From the NCBI GenBank assembly GCA_007116135.1, contig SKIZ01000158.1, positions 1 through 37,290 of the forward strand: a DNA stretch of 37,290 nt. Direction: 5' to 3'. How positions within the stretch are numbered: position 1 is the first letter of the stretch; each line of letters begins with the position of its first letter. This document shows positions 18,639 to 26,480 of the stretch, one piece after another. Source of the DNA: Burkholderiaceae bacterium (GTDB lineage: Bacteria > Pseudomonadota > Gammaproteobacteria > Burkholderiales > Burkholderiaceae_B). The notes under the pieces were generated by a model. The model made no database searches and was not told where the DNA came from. It worked only from the letters and a program-made list of their open reading frames with translations. The position numbers and the translations under genes are program-made.

Positions 18639-19538
18639 TTGGTCACAGGGCAGCAACCAGAGAGCATTTCGGGCTGGGTCACGGCCTTGCAATCGGCGGG
18701 CTACTTCGCGCAGCGAAGCTTGGCCACCGCAGTGCATTTATCCACCAAGCTGTGTCGACCTTTGCTTTTAGAGGGCGACCCCGGTGTAGGCAAAACGGCC
18801 TTGGCCAAAGCGCTTGCGACTGTCACCGGTCGCGAGTTAATCCGGTTGCAATGCTATGACGGCTTAGAGCAGCGCGACGCACTGTACGAGTGGAACTATG
18901 CCGCCCAGCTCATACATCTGAAAGCGGCCGAGTCATCGCGCTCGACCGAGCAAATGGAACAAGAAGTCTATCAGGCACGCTATCTGATCAAGCGGCCGTT
19001 GCTGCAAGCGTTGCAATGTCCAGGCGCCGGTGCCGTGCTGTTGATTGACGAAGTTGACCGCGCTGATGAGCCCTTTGAGGCTTTGTTGCTTGAATATCTC
19101 GGAGAGTACCAAGTCAGCATCCCAGAGCTAGGCGCAATCACGGCACAAACACCGCCACTGACCATTCTGACTAGCAACCGTACTCGTGACTTAAATGACG
19201 CGGTCAAGCGCCGATGTCTCTACCACTGGGTTGACTACCCAGACCGAGAGCGCGAATTGGCCATCATCGCCAGTCACGTCCCGGGCATCGATCGCCAACT
19301 CAGCCAGCAGGTCACCGATTTCGTGCAACGACTGCGTCAGGCGCCGCACGTCGATGCCTTTAGCCGCGCACCCGGGGTGGCCGAAAGCGTTCAGTGGGCC
19401 AAGGCGCTCGTGGCGCTTGACACGCTCAAGCTCGATCCGGAAGTTATCGAAAGCACTGCAGGCGTTTTATTCAAACAGCGCGATGATATCGCGGCCCTTG
19501 AGCCCATGCTGCCAAGCTTACTGACACCACAGGCTTAG
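18639..19538 (+). CDS. coxD: MoxR-family AAA+ ATPase (CoxD-type), TTG start
   Basis: Walker A LEGDPGVGKTALAKAL, Walker B VLLIDEVDRADEPFEALLLEYL; AGGAG at 18628-18632 upstream of TTG 18639. Confidence 0.88.
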   Translation: MVTGQQPESISGWVTALQSAGYFAQRSLATAVHLSTKLCRPLLLEGDPGVGKTALAKALATVTGRELIRLQCYDGLEQRDALYEWNYAAQLIHLKAAESSRSTEQMEQEVYQARYLIKRPLLQALQCPGAGAVLLIDEVDRADEPFEALLLEYLGEYQVSIPELGAITAQTPPLTILTSNRTRDLNDAVKRRCLYHWVDYPDRERELAIIASHVPGIDRQLSQQVTDFVQRLRQAPHVDAFSRAPGVAESVQWAKALVALDTLKLDPEVIESTAGVLFKQRDDIAALEPMLPSLLTPQA

Positions 19539-19542
19539 TCGC

Positions 19543-20724
19543 ATGGTGCTCGGCGATGCGCGCAGTGGCAAGCTGACAGAGAATTTGACCGGCTTTGGGC
19601 GAATGTTAAGACGTGCTGGGCTGCCCATCGATACCGCCCGAATCAGTCTGGCTCACCAAGCACTCGGTCTGATTGATCTTGGCGACAAAACAGATGTGCG
19701 CGCCGCTTTAGGTACGGTCTTTGTCAGCCGCGAACAAGACCAATTGGTGTTTGACGAATTATTTGAGGCCTACTTTAAAGACCCACAAATCGCCAAACAG
19801 CTCATGGCCCAATTGCTGCCGCAGGCCAAAGCACCGAGCCCGGCGACAAACCGTCGGGCTCGCACACAAGAGGCACTCCAAGCGCCTAAAGCTGCCAGTG
19901 CGAGCAAGCCCACCGCCGAGCAAAAGATAGAGCTTGACGCAGCCATGAGTGCAAGTGATCAAGCCAGACTGCGTCATGCTGATTTCAATACACTGAGCGC
20001 CAGCGAGTTCTTGTTGATTGAACAGCTCGTGCGCGATATTGCCCTGCCCTTGCCTGCGCACGCGACCCGCCGGCGGCGCGGCGCACGCGCAGGCGACCGC
20101 CTGCATTGGCCTAAGCTGATGCAAACCATTGGTCGCTATGCTGGCGAGGTGATCGATTTACCAATGAGCCAACGTCGAGCCCAAGAGTTGCCTTTGCTTG
20201 TTTTAATTGACGTCTCGGGCTCTATGGAGCGTTATGCCCGGCTCATGTTGGCTTTTTTGCACCGGGCAACCTACCGTAAGGAACGCCATGTGTTTGCGTT
20301 TGGTACGCAACTGACCTGTCTGGATCGTGCCTTCGATCAAGCCGACAGCGACGAGATGTTGCGCCTAGCAAACCTGGCGGTGGCTGATTTTGGTGGCGGC
20401 ACTCGCCTTGGCCAAGCGCTGCAGTCGATCCGGGAGAATCACCGCCATACCGTGATTGGCAATCGCACTTTGGTACTTCTCATCACCGATGGACTCGACA
20501 CAGGCGAGCCCGATGCCCTGCAAAAGGAGCTCAGGTGGTTGACGCAGCAAGCCAAAACCAGCGTGTGGCTCAACCCACTATTGCGTTACGATGGCTACGA
20601 GCCTTTGGCTGGCGGCGCCAAAGTGCTGCATCGGTTTGTTGACCAGATGCTGGCGATTCACAATCTTGAGCATTTAAAGATGCTGGCAAGAGCCCTGGCC
20701 AGTCTCATGAAAAGAGTCAGTTAA
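19543..20724 (+). CDS. coxE: VWA domain-containing protein (CoxE-type)
   Basis: 393 aa; MIDAS motif LVLIDVSGSMERYARLMLAFLHRATYRKERHVFAFGTQLTCL. Confidence 0.9.
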   Translation: MVLGDARSGKLTENLTGFGRMLRRAGLPIDTARISLAHQALGLIDLGDKTDVRAALGTVFVSREQDQLVFDELFEAYFKDPQIAKQLMAQLLPQAKAPSPATNRRARTQEALQAPKAASASKPTAEQKIELDAAMSASDQARLRHADFNTLSASEFLLIEQLVRDIALPLPAHATRRRRGARAGDRLHWPKLMQTIGRYAGEVIDLPMSQRRAQELPLLVLIDVSGSMERYARLMLAFLHRATYRKERHVFAFGTQLTCLDRAFDQADSDEMLRLANLAVADFGGGTRLGQALQSIRENHRHTVIGNRTLVLLITDGLDTGEPDALQKELRWLTQQAKTSVWLNPLLRYDGYEPLAGGAKVLHRFVDQMLAIHNLEHLKMLARALASLMKRVS

Positions 20725-20750
20725 GCGATTCACTTCAAAGGATAACGACT

Positions 20751-21338
20751 ATGGAAATGCAAGGAACACGTCAACTCGCAGTGTCAGCCCAAAAAGCGTG
20801 GGATGCCTTGAATGATCCGCAGATTCTCAAGCAATGCATTCCCGGCTGCCAAAAGTTTGAGTTGCAATCCGAGAATGTCTACCTGACTGCAGCAGCGATC
20901 AAGATTGGACCGGTGTCTGCAAAGTTTACCGGCAAGGTCGAGCTGACCGACATTGTTGCCCCGAAATCGTACACGCTTAACTTTGAGGCCCAAGGCGGTG
21001 TGGCCGGTCACGGCAAAGGGACATCACAGGTCGAGCTCGTTGAGAATGAACAAGGTGTTGAGCTGCGCTACAACGTTCAATCCCAAGTCGGTGGCAAACT
21101 GGCGCAATTAGGACAACGGTTAATCGATGGCGCGGCCAAATCGATGGCTGACGATTTTTTCAAGCGCTTTGAAAAAGCGCTGACTGATCAAATAGCCGAG
21201 CAAACACCAGATCAAGCGGCAAGCCAAGATAGCGCCGAGTCGCCCGAGACATCTGCAACCACCTCGGGCGTGCCTCGCTGGGCATGGATTGCCATTGCCG
21301 CGGCGGTCGCGGCCGTGGTGATCCTGGTGACCCGTTGA
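20751..21338 (+). CDS. coxG: CoxG/SRPBCC family protein with C-terminal TM anchor
   Basis: 195 aa; AWDALNDPQILKQCIPGCQKFE, FTGKVELTDIVAPKSYTLNFEAQGGVAGHGKG; C-terminal WAWIAIAAAVAAVVILVTR. Confidence 0.9.
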   Translation: MEMQGTRQLAVSAQKAWDALNDPQILKQCIPGCQKFELQSENVYLTAAAIKIGPVSAKFTGKVELTDIVAPKSYTLNFEAQGGVAGHGKGTSQVELVENEQGVELRYNVQSQVGGKLAQLGQRLIDGAAKSMADDFFKRFEKALTDQIAEQTPDQAASQDSAESPETSATTSGVPRWAWIAIAAAVAAVVILVTR

Positions 21339-21374
21339 CGGCTTGGTAGGCTAGCGCAGCCAAGGAAACAGACC

Positions 21375-22391
21375 ATGCAAAACCAGGATGTCATCGTTTT
21401 AGAGCGCCTGAAACAATGGCGCGATCAGGCCGAGCATGCCGTGCTGGTGACGGTCATGCGCACGTGGGGCTCATCGCCACGTCCGATTGGCTCAATCATG
21501 GCCATGTCGCAAACGGGGGCAGTGGTGGGGTCCGTCTCCGGTGGTTGTATCGAGGACGACTTGATTCGCGAATTCACCGGCAACACCAGTCAAAATCAAA
21601 CGCCAACGCCGATGACCGGTCAACCCAGGCGCATGCGCTACGGCATCTCGGCTGACGAAGCCCATCGGTTTGGACTGCCGTGTGGCGGCACATTGGAGCT
21701 GCTCTTGGAGTTCAATCCGGATGCGCAAATCCTCGATGATTTACTGCAGCGCTTAAAGGCTGGCAAACTGGTCAGACGAGTCACTGACCTTCAAACCGGC
21801 GAGGTCACTTTAGAGGATACGGATACGGCAGATAGCCTGCGCGTGAGCGAAACGGCGCTCATCAATACGTTTGGCCCTGCTTATCGAATGCTCCTCATTG
21901 GCGCAGGCCAGCTTGGTGAGTACATCGCGACCATGGCTATTTTCAATGGCTTTAGTGTCACAGTCTGCGATCCCCGACAAGAGTATGCCTCAGGCTGGAC
22001 GACCACCGGTGTTGAGCGCATGAACGATTGGCCCGATGACGCCGTGCGGCTTTTTAAGCCTGATCGACGCACCTGCGTGCTGGCGCTCACACACGACCCC
22101 AAGCTTGACGACCTCGCCTTGCTTGAGGCGCTCGAGACCGAAGCGTTCTATATCGGTGCGATTGGGTCGCGCGCCAATAACGCGGCACGGCGCCAACGCA
22201 TGATCGAACACTTTGAGCAAACCGAGCAATCTTTGGCGCGGCTGCGTGGACCCATTGGCGTCTACATCGGCAGCAAGACACCGGCCGAGATTGCGGTGAG
22301 CGTTATGGCAGAGGTGCTCGCTGTAAAAAATGCGGTGCCACTGCCACCGGAGGTGAATGTCGCTCACGCCAAGTCAGTCAAAGAGCAATAA
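21375..22391 (+). CDS. XdhC/CoxI (CoxF) family molybdenum-cofactor maturation protein
   Basis: 338 aa; TWGSSPRPIGSIMAMSQTGAVVGSVSGGCIEDDLI, LLIGAGQLGEYIA, FYIGAIGSRANNAARRQRM, IGVYIGSKTPAEIAVSVMAEVLAVKN. Confidence 0.9.
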   Translation: MQNQDVIVLERLKQWRDQAEHAVLVTVMRTWGSSPRPIGSIMAMSQTGAVVGSVSGGCIEDDLIREFTGNTSQNQTPTPMTGQPRRMRYGISADEAHRFGLPCGGTLELLLEFNPDAQILDDLLQRLKAGKLVRRVTDLQTGEVTLEDTDTADSLRVSETALINTFGPAYRMLLIGAGQLGEYIATMAIFNGFSVTVCDPRQEYASGWTTTGVERMNDWPDDAVRLFKPDRRTCVLALTHDPKLDDLALLEALETEAFYIGAIGSRANNAARRQRMIEHFEQTEQSLARLRGPIGVYIGSKTPAEIAVSVMAEVLAVKNAVPLPPEVNVAHAKSVKEQ

Positions 22392-22396
22392 GTCTG

Positions 22397-23023
22397 CTAG
22401 GCCGGTTTGGGCGCCTTTTGCATGATGGTCTTAAAGAGCGACGACTCCACCCATTGGGATAACCACGCTTGAACCGTTGTAGGCACGTCGGACTCAAACC
22501 AGTCAAGCTGTACACCAGCGAACTGACGCACAAACGGGAAGATAGCGACGTCATGCAAACTAGCGCGCTCGCCACCGATAAACGGTTGATGACTGAGCAC
22601 CTCAGCGAGTGGGTCGATTAAGGCGGCCATCGCTTGTGCCCGGGCTTGCGCCGGATCCAGATCCATAAATCGTGATGAGTACTTGTATTGATCAAGTGCT
22701 TGCTTAAAGGGCCCATCGGTCTGCGCAAGCAGTCTTTGCGCCACCGGCTCATGCGCTCGATCTAACCAGCCAAGGGGATCATGTTGCGCCAGCGCCCAAT
22801 GCATGATGTCTATGCTCTCATCGATCACCTCACCATTGCTTAGGCAAAGCACTGGTACGGTTGCCTTGGGAGATACCCTAATTAAATGCGCCGGCTTGTG
22901 GCGCAAATCGATCTCCACGGTGCGGCAAGTGATTTTTGCAACGTAAAGCGCCATGCGGGCTCGCATCGCATACGGGCAGCGACGATAGGAATAAAGCAGT
23001 GGGTTATTGAGCGGTTCAATCAT
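22397..23023 (-). CDS. Glutathione S-transferase family protein
   Basis: 208 aa; LYSYRRCPYAMRARMALYVAKI thioredoxin-fold N-terminus, RVSPKATVPVL, EVIDESIDIM. Confidence 0.82.
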   Translation of the reverse strand: MIEPLNNPLLYSYRRCPYAMRARMALYVAKITCRTVEIDLRHKPAHLIRVSPKATVPVLCLSNGEVIDESIDIMHWALAQHDPLGWLDRAHEPVAQRLLAQTDGPFKQALDQYKYSSRFMDLDPAQARAQAMAALIDPLAEVLSHQPFIGGERASLHDVAIFPFVRQFAGVQLDWFESDVPTTVQAWLSQWVESSLFKTIMQKAPKPA

Positions 23024-23084
23024 GAAGCAAATTTTGCAATGCGGGATTCTCAGGCGTTTTCATTTGTCGATCATAATAAATTTG

Positions 23085-23308
23085 GTTAGACTTCAGAAGT
23101 CTTAACAAGCTTAATGCTTGTGTCTGTTCGCAGACACGTCGAGCTTCAATACTGAAGCGTCAAAATGCCCCATATGGTTGGGGTGTCAAATGCTCATCGA
23201 GCAGCCGTTGTCCTCTACATGGGCATACCAGCGTCACTTGTGACGCATCACCGGACAAGTTGTGCATGGCCATTGGTCGCGCAACGACTTTCAGACTGAA
23301 ACGTCTGA
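23085..23308 (+). ncRNA. Candidate structured leader/sRNA: tandem short hairpins before the proX-like gene
   Basis: Eye-detected inverted repeats: GTTAGACTTC-A-GAAGTCTTAAC (23085-23105, one bulge), CAAGC-TTAAT-GCTTG (23106-23120), GTGTCTG-TTCG-CAGACAC (23120-23137), GCTTCA-ATAC-TGAAGC (23143-23158), CCCCA-TATGGT-TGGGG (23168-23183), TGCTC-ATC-GAGCA (23191-23203), GCGTCA-CTTG-TGACGC (23231-23246), GTTGTGC...GCGCAAC (23259-23285, one G-T), TCAGAC-TGAAAC-GTCTGA (23291-23308). Strand and RNA identity are inferred. Confidence 0.45.
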
Positions 23309-23351
23309 TCGTGTCCACAAGCCATTCTGGTTTGAGAACGGAGAGAAAACA

Positions 23352-24362
23352 ATGAAATTGATGAAATCCTCATATCTGGCCGCCATGGCGATTGCTGTCA
23401 GTGCGCTTGGCACGGGCGTGGCCAAAGCCGAATGTGGCAATGTCACCATCGCTGAGATGAACTGGGCTAGCGCCCAAGCAGCCGCACGGGTTGACGAGTT
23501 TATCCTCAAGCACGGTTATGGCTGCGACGCCGAGACGGTTCCTGGCGACACGGTCCCGACAGCTGCTTCAATGACCGAGCGCGCCCGTCCAGACATCGCA
23601 CCGGAACTGTGGATGAACACAGTCAAAGAACAAGTCGATCGTGCAGTCGCTGAAGGCCGCTTGACCGTGGTCGGTGACGTCCTCGAAGATCCAGCAACCA
23701 ACGCCGGTGAAGGCTGGTGGATCCCGCGCTACATGCTCGAGCAACATCCGGAGTTGGCGACCATCGAAGGTGTCAAGCAAAACGCCGCCCTCTTTAGAGA
23801 CCCGGAAGATCCAACCAAAGGCCGCGTCATCGGCTGCCCAGCTGGTTGGGCCTGCCAAATCATCACGGACAACCTGTTTCGCGCATTCGACATGGAGCAG
23901 GCTGGCTTTAACCTGGTCGACCCAGGCTCGGGCGCTGCCTTAGGTGGCGCCATCACGCGCGCCTACAACCGCGGTGAAGGCGTTATCGCCTACTACTGGG
24001 CACCCACTTCGCTTCTGTCCAAGCTCGATTTGGTTCGTGTCGACCTCGGTGCGCATGACGCCGCAACCTTTGAGAGCTGCATCGCTGTGGCTAACTGCCC
24101 CGACCCACAACCGAACAACTTCGCAGTCTCGGAAATCAAAACGGTGGTGGCCACTGACTTTGCCAATCGCAACCCCGAGACCATTGAGTACCTCAAAGCA
24201 CGTGTTTGGAGTGCTGAGGCCTTCGGTCAAGTGCTCGAGTACATGGAAGAGCAACAAGCCGACGGTCAGGCCGGTGCACGGTGGTTCCTTGAGAACCATG
24301 AAGATGTCTGGAGCCAATGGCTGCCAGCCGACGTTGCTGCTCGGGTCAAAGCAGCACTGTAA
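23352..24362 (+). CDS. Glycine betaine/choline-type ABC transporter substrate-binding protein (ProX/OpuAC-like)
   Basis: From ATG 23352 MKLMKSSYLAAMAIAVSALGTGVAKAE signal peptide; CGNVTIAEMNWASAQAAARVDEFILKHGYGCDAETVPGDTVPTAASM. Followed by ProW- and ProV-like genes. Confidence 0.87.
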   Translation: MKLMKSSYLAAMAIAVSALGTGVAKAECGNVTIAEMNWASAQAAARVDEFILKHGYGCDAETVPGDTVPTAASMTERARPDIAPELWMNTVKEQVDRAVAEGRLTVVGDVLEDPATNAGEGWWIPRYMLEQHPELATIEGVKQNAALFRDPEDPTKGRVIGCPAGWACQIITDNLFRAFDMEQAGFNLVDPGSGAALGGAITRAYNRGEGVIAYYWAPTSLLSKLDLVRVDLGAHDAATFESCIAVANCPDPQPNNFAVSEIKTVVATDFANRNPETIEYLKARVWSAEAFGQVLEYMEEQQADGQAGARWFLENHEDVWSQWLPADVAARVKAAL

Positions 24363-24381
24363 TCTGCATTAATCGAAGTAC

Positions 24382-24416
24382 CAGCAGGTTCATTGCCTTG
24401 GGCAATGAACCTGCTG
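24382..24416 (+). other. Perfect 16-bp intercistronic hairpin between the SBP and permease genes
   Basis: CAGCAGGTTCATTGCC-TTG-GGCAATGAACCTGCTG; no T-tract follows. Confidence 0.85.
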
Positions 24417-24451
24417 CAAGCCACGACTGAAAAAAACAAAGGCACACAGAC

Positions 24452-25339
24452 ATGATCTGGTCCAATGAATTTCCACAGATTGCAGACAACACGCTCAGAG
24501 CGTTAACGCGCTCAATCGATGCGGGCTATCTGGCGTTTTCTAGGGCGTACGGCGGCTACATCGAATCTTTCTTTGAGCCGCTGTTGCACTTTTTAATTTG
24601 GTTTGAACGTCTGCTCATTGGCTCACCTTGGTGGCTGGTGATCGGTATCACCGCCGCTGTTGGCTACCTTGCCTCACGCAGCATCAAATTATTCATTGGC
24701 ATTGCCCTGGCCTTGTTTGTCATCGGTCTATTTGGCATGTGGGACAACACCATGCGCACGATGGCGATGATCCTCGTGTGCACCCTTTTATCTATTCTGA
24801 TTGGCATCCCAATCGGGATATTCATGTCGCGCTCAGCGCGCGGCCAACGCATGATCTTGCCTGTGCTGGACGTGATGCAAACCATGCCAAGCTTTGTCTA
24901 CCTCATTCCTGTGGTGATGTTGCTTGGCATTGGCCGGGTGCCAGGACTGATTGCTGTGGTGATTTATGCCATCCCGCCTGTCATCCGCCTGACCAACCTA
25001 GGCATCCGCTTGGTTGAGAAAGAGGCCCTTGAGGCCGCCGATGCCTTTGGCGCAAGCCGCCTGCAAAAGCTATTGCGCGTTCAGCTACCGCTGGCACTAC
25101 CGAACATCATGGCCGGCATTAATCAAACCATCATGATGGCCTTGGCCATGGTGGTGATCGCCTCCATGATCGGTGTACGCGGTCTTGGGCAGCCTGTTTT
25201 ACAGGCGGTCACTAACCAATACTTCGCAATGGGGCTCTTTAACGGCATCGCCGTGGTGGTCTTGGCGATTATTTTTGATCGCATCACCCAAAGCTTTGGT
25301 TTCCGCCTGCAAAGGCACCGTGAAGGGGCGCGCCAATGA
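24452..25339 (+). CDS. Betaine-type ABC transporter permease (ProW-like)
   Basis: 295 aa; EALEAADAFGASRLQKLLRVQLPLALPNIMAGINQTIMMALAMVVIASMIGVRGLG permease EAA-type loop. Confidence 0.9.
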   Translation: MIWSNEFPQIADNTLRALTRSIDAGYLAFSRAYGGYIESFFEPLLHFLIWFERLLIGSPWWLVIGITAAVGYLASRSIKLFIGIALALFVIGLFGMWDNTMRTMAMILVCTLLSILIGIPIGIFMSRSARGQRMILPVLDVMQTMPSFVYLIPVVMLLGIGRVPGLIAVVIYAIPPVIRLTNLGIRLVEKEALEAADAFGASRLQKLLRVQLPLALPNIMAGINQTIMMALAMVVIASMIGVRGLGQPVLQAVTNQYFAMGLFNGIAVVVLAIIFDRITQSFGFRLQRHREGARQ

Positions 25340-26388
25340 ACAACGACACCATCATTTCGATTAAGAATCTGTATAAGGTGTTTGGCAAAAACCCCAAAGG
25401 CGCCATGAAACTTGTCCATCAAGGCATGGGCAAAGATGAATTGCTCGAGCAAACGGGTCACGTCATTGGCTTAAATAATGTCAACCTCGACATGGAGCGC
25501 CATCGCATCCAGGTGGTGATGGGCTTATCGGGTTCGGGCAAGTCCACCTTGATTCGACATATCAATCGCTTAATCGCACCGACCGAGGGTCAAATCCTGG
25601 TTGACGGCGACGATGTCTTGCAGATGAATGTCGATGCACTGCGTAACTTTCGTCGCCACAAAGTGTCGATGGTGTTCCAAAAGTTCGCGCTGTTTCCCCA
25701 TCGCACCGTCATCGAGAACGTCGGCTACGGGCTCGAGAACCAGGGCTTGGACAAGCAAAAGATACGCGATGTGGCTGAACGCTGGATATCGCGCGTCGGG
25801 CTGTCTGGATTTGAGACCCATTACCCAGGCCAGCTCTCCGGTGGCATGCAGCAGCGCGTTGGCTTGGCACGCGCGTTGGCAACTGACGCCGATATTTTAT
25901 TGATGGATGAGGCCTTCTCGGCACTTGATCCACTCATTCGCACCGAGATGCAGAACATTTTGCTGGATCTGCAAAATGAACTCGAGAAGACCATTGTCTT
26001 CATCACGCACGACCTCGATGAGGCGTTGCACATCGGTGACACCATTGCGATTTTGCGCGATGGTGAGATCATCCAAAATGACGACCCGCAAAATATCCTG
26101 ATGAAGCCAGCTGACACTTACGTCGCTAACTTTATGAAGGACATCAATCGCGCACGCGTCTTGCGCGTGCGCGCGATCATGAAACCCATTGAGCCTGACG
26201 ACCAAGGTCCGGTGGTCAAGGGCAACACCACGATTGAGGCGGCGCTGCAGATCTTTGCTGAAACCGAGGGTGACCGGTTAATCATTACCGATCGCCGCGG
26301 CGAGCGAGTCGGTCGTCTGACCGTTGAGGACCTGATTCGCGGAATGCGGCGGCCAACAACGGCTGAAATCGAGTCGGCACAGACCTAA
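25336..26388 (+). CDS. Betaine-type ABC transporter ATP-binding protein with C-terminal CBS-like region (ProV-like)
   Basis: 350 aa; VMGLSGSGKSTLIRHINRLI Walker A, QLSGGMQQRVGLARALATDADILLMDEAFSALDPLIR. 4-nt overlap with the permease gene. Confidence 0.93.
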   Translation: MNNDTIISIKNLYKVFGKNPKGAMKLVHQGMGKDELLEQTGHVIGLNNVNLDMERHRIQVVMGLSGSGKSTLIRHINRLIAPTEGQILVDGDDVLQMNVDALRNFRRHKVSMVFQKFALFPHRTVIENVGYGLENQGLDKQKIRDVAERWISRVGLSGFETHYPGQLSGGMQQRVGLARALATDADILLMDEAFSALDPLIRTEMQNILLDLQNELEKTIVFITHDLDEALHIGDTIAILRDGEIIQNDDPQNILMKPADTYVANFMKDINRARVLRVRAIMKPIEPDDQGPVVKGNTTIEAALQIFAETEGDRLIITDRRGERVGRLTVEDLIRGMRRPTTAEIESAQT

Positions 26389-26480
26389 TTGCATTGGCTG
26401 GCATGAATTAATAACCAAGAACTATTTCACAAACTGCGCCTAGCTGGTTAAGGTGATGACGTCACTTCAGGAGATGTTTG

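Noticed and set aside
26389-26480. Possible SAM-type riboswitch before the metY-like gene
   Set aside because: Only 92 nt; no recognisable SAM-I/SAM-II core and no convincing nested stems. The TGACGTCA palindrome alone is insufficient.
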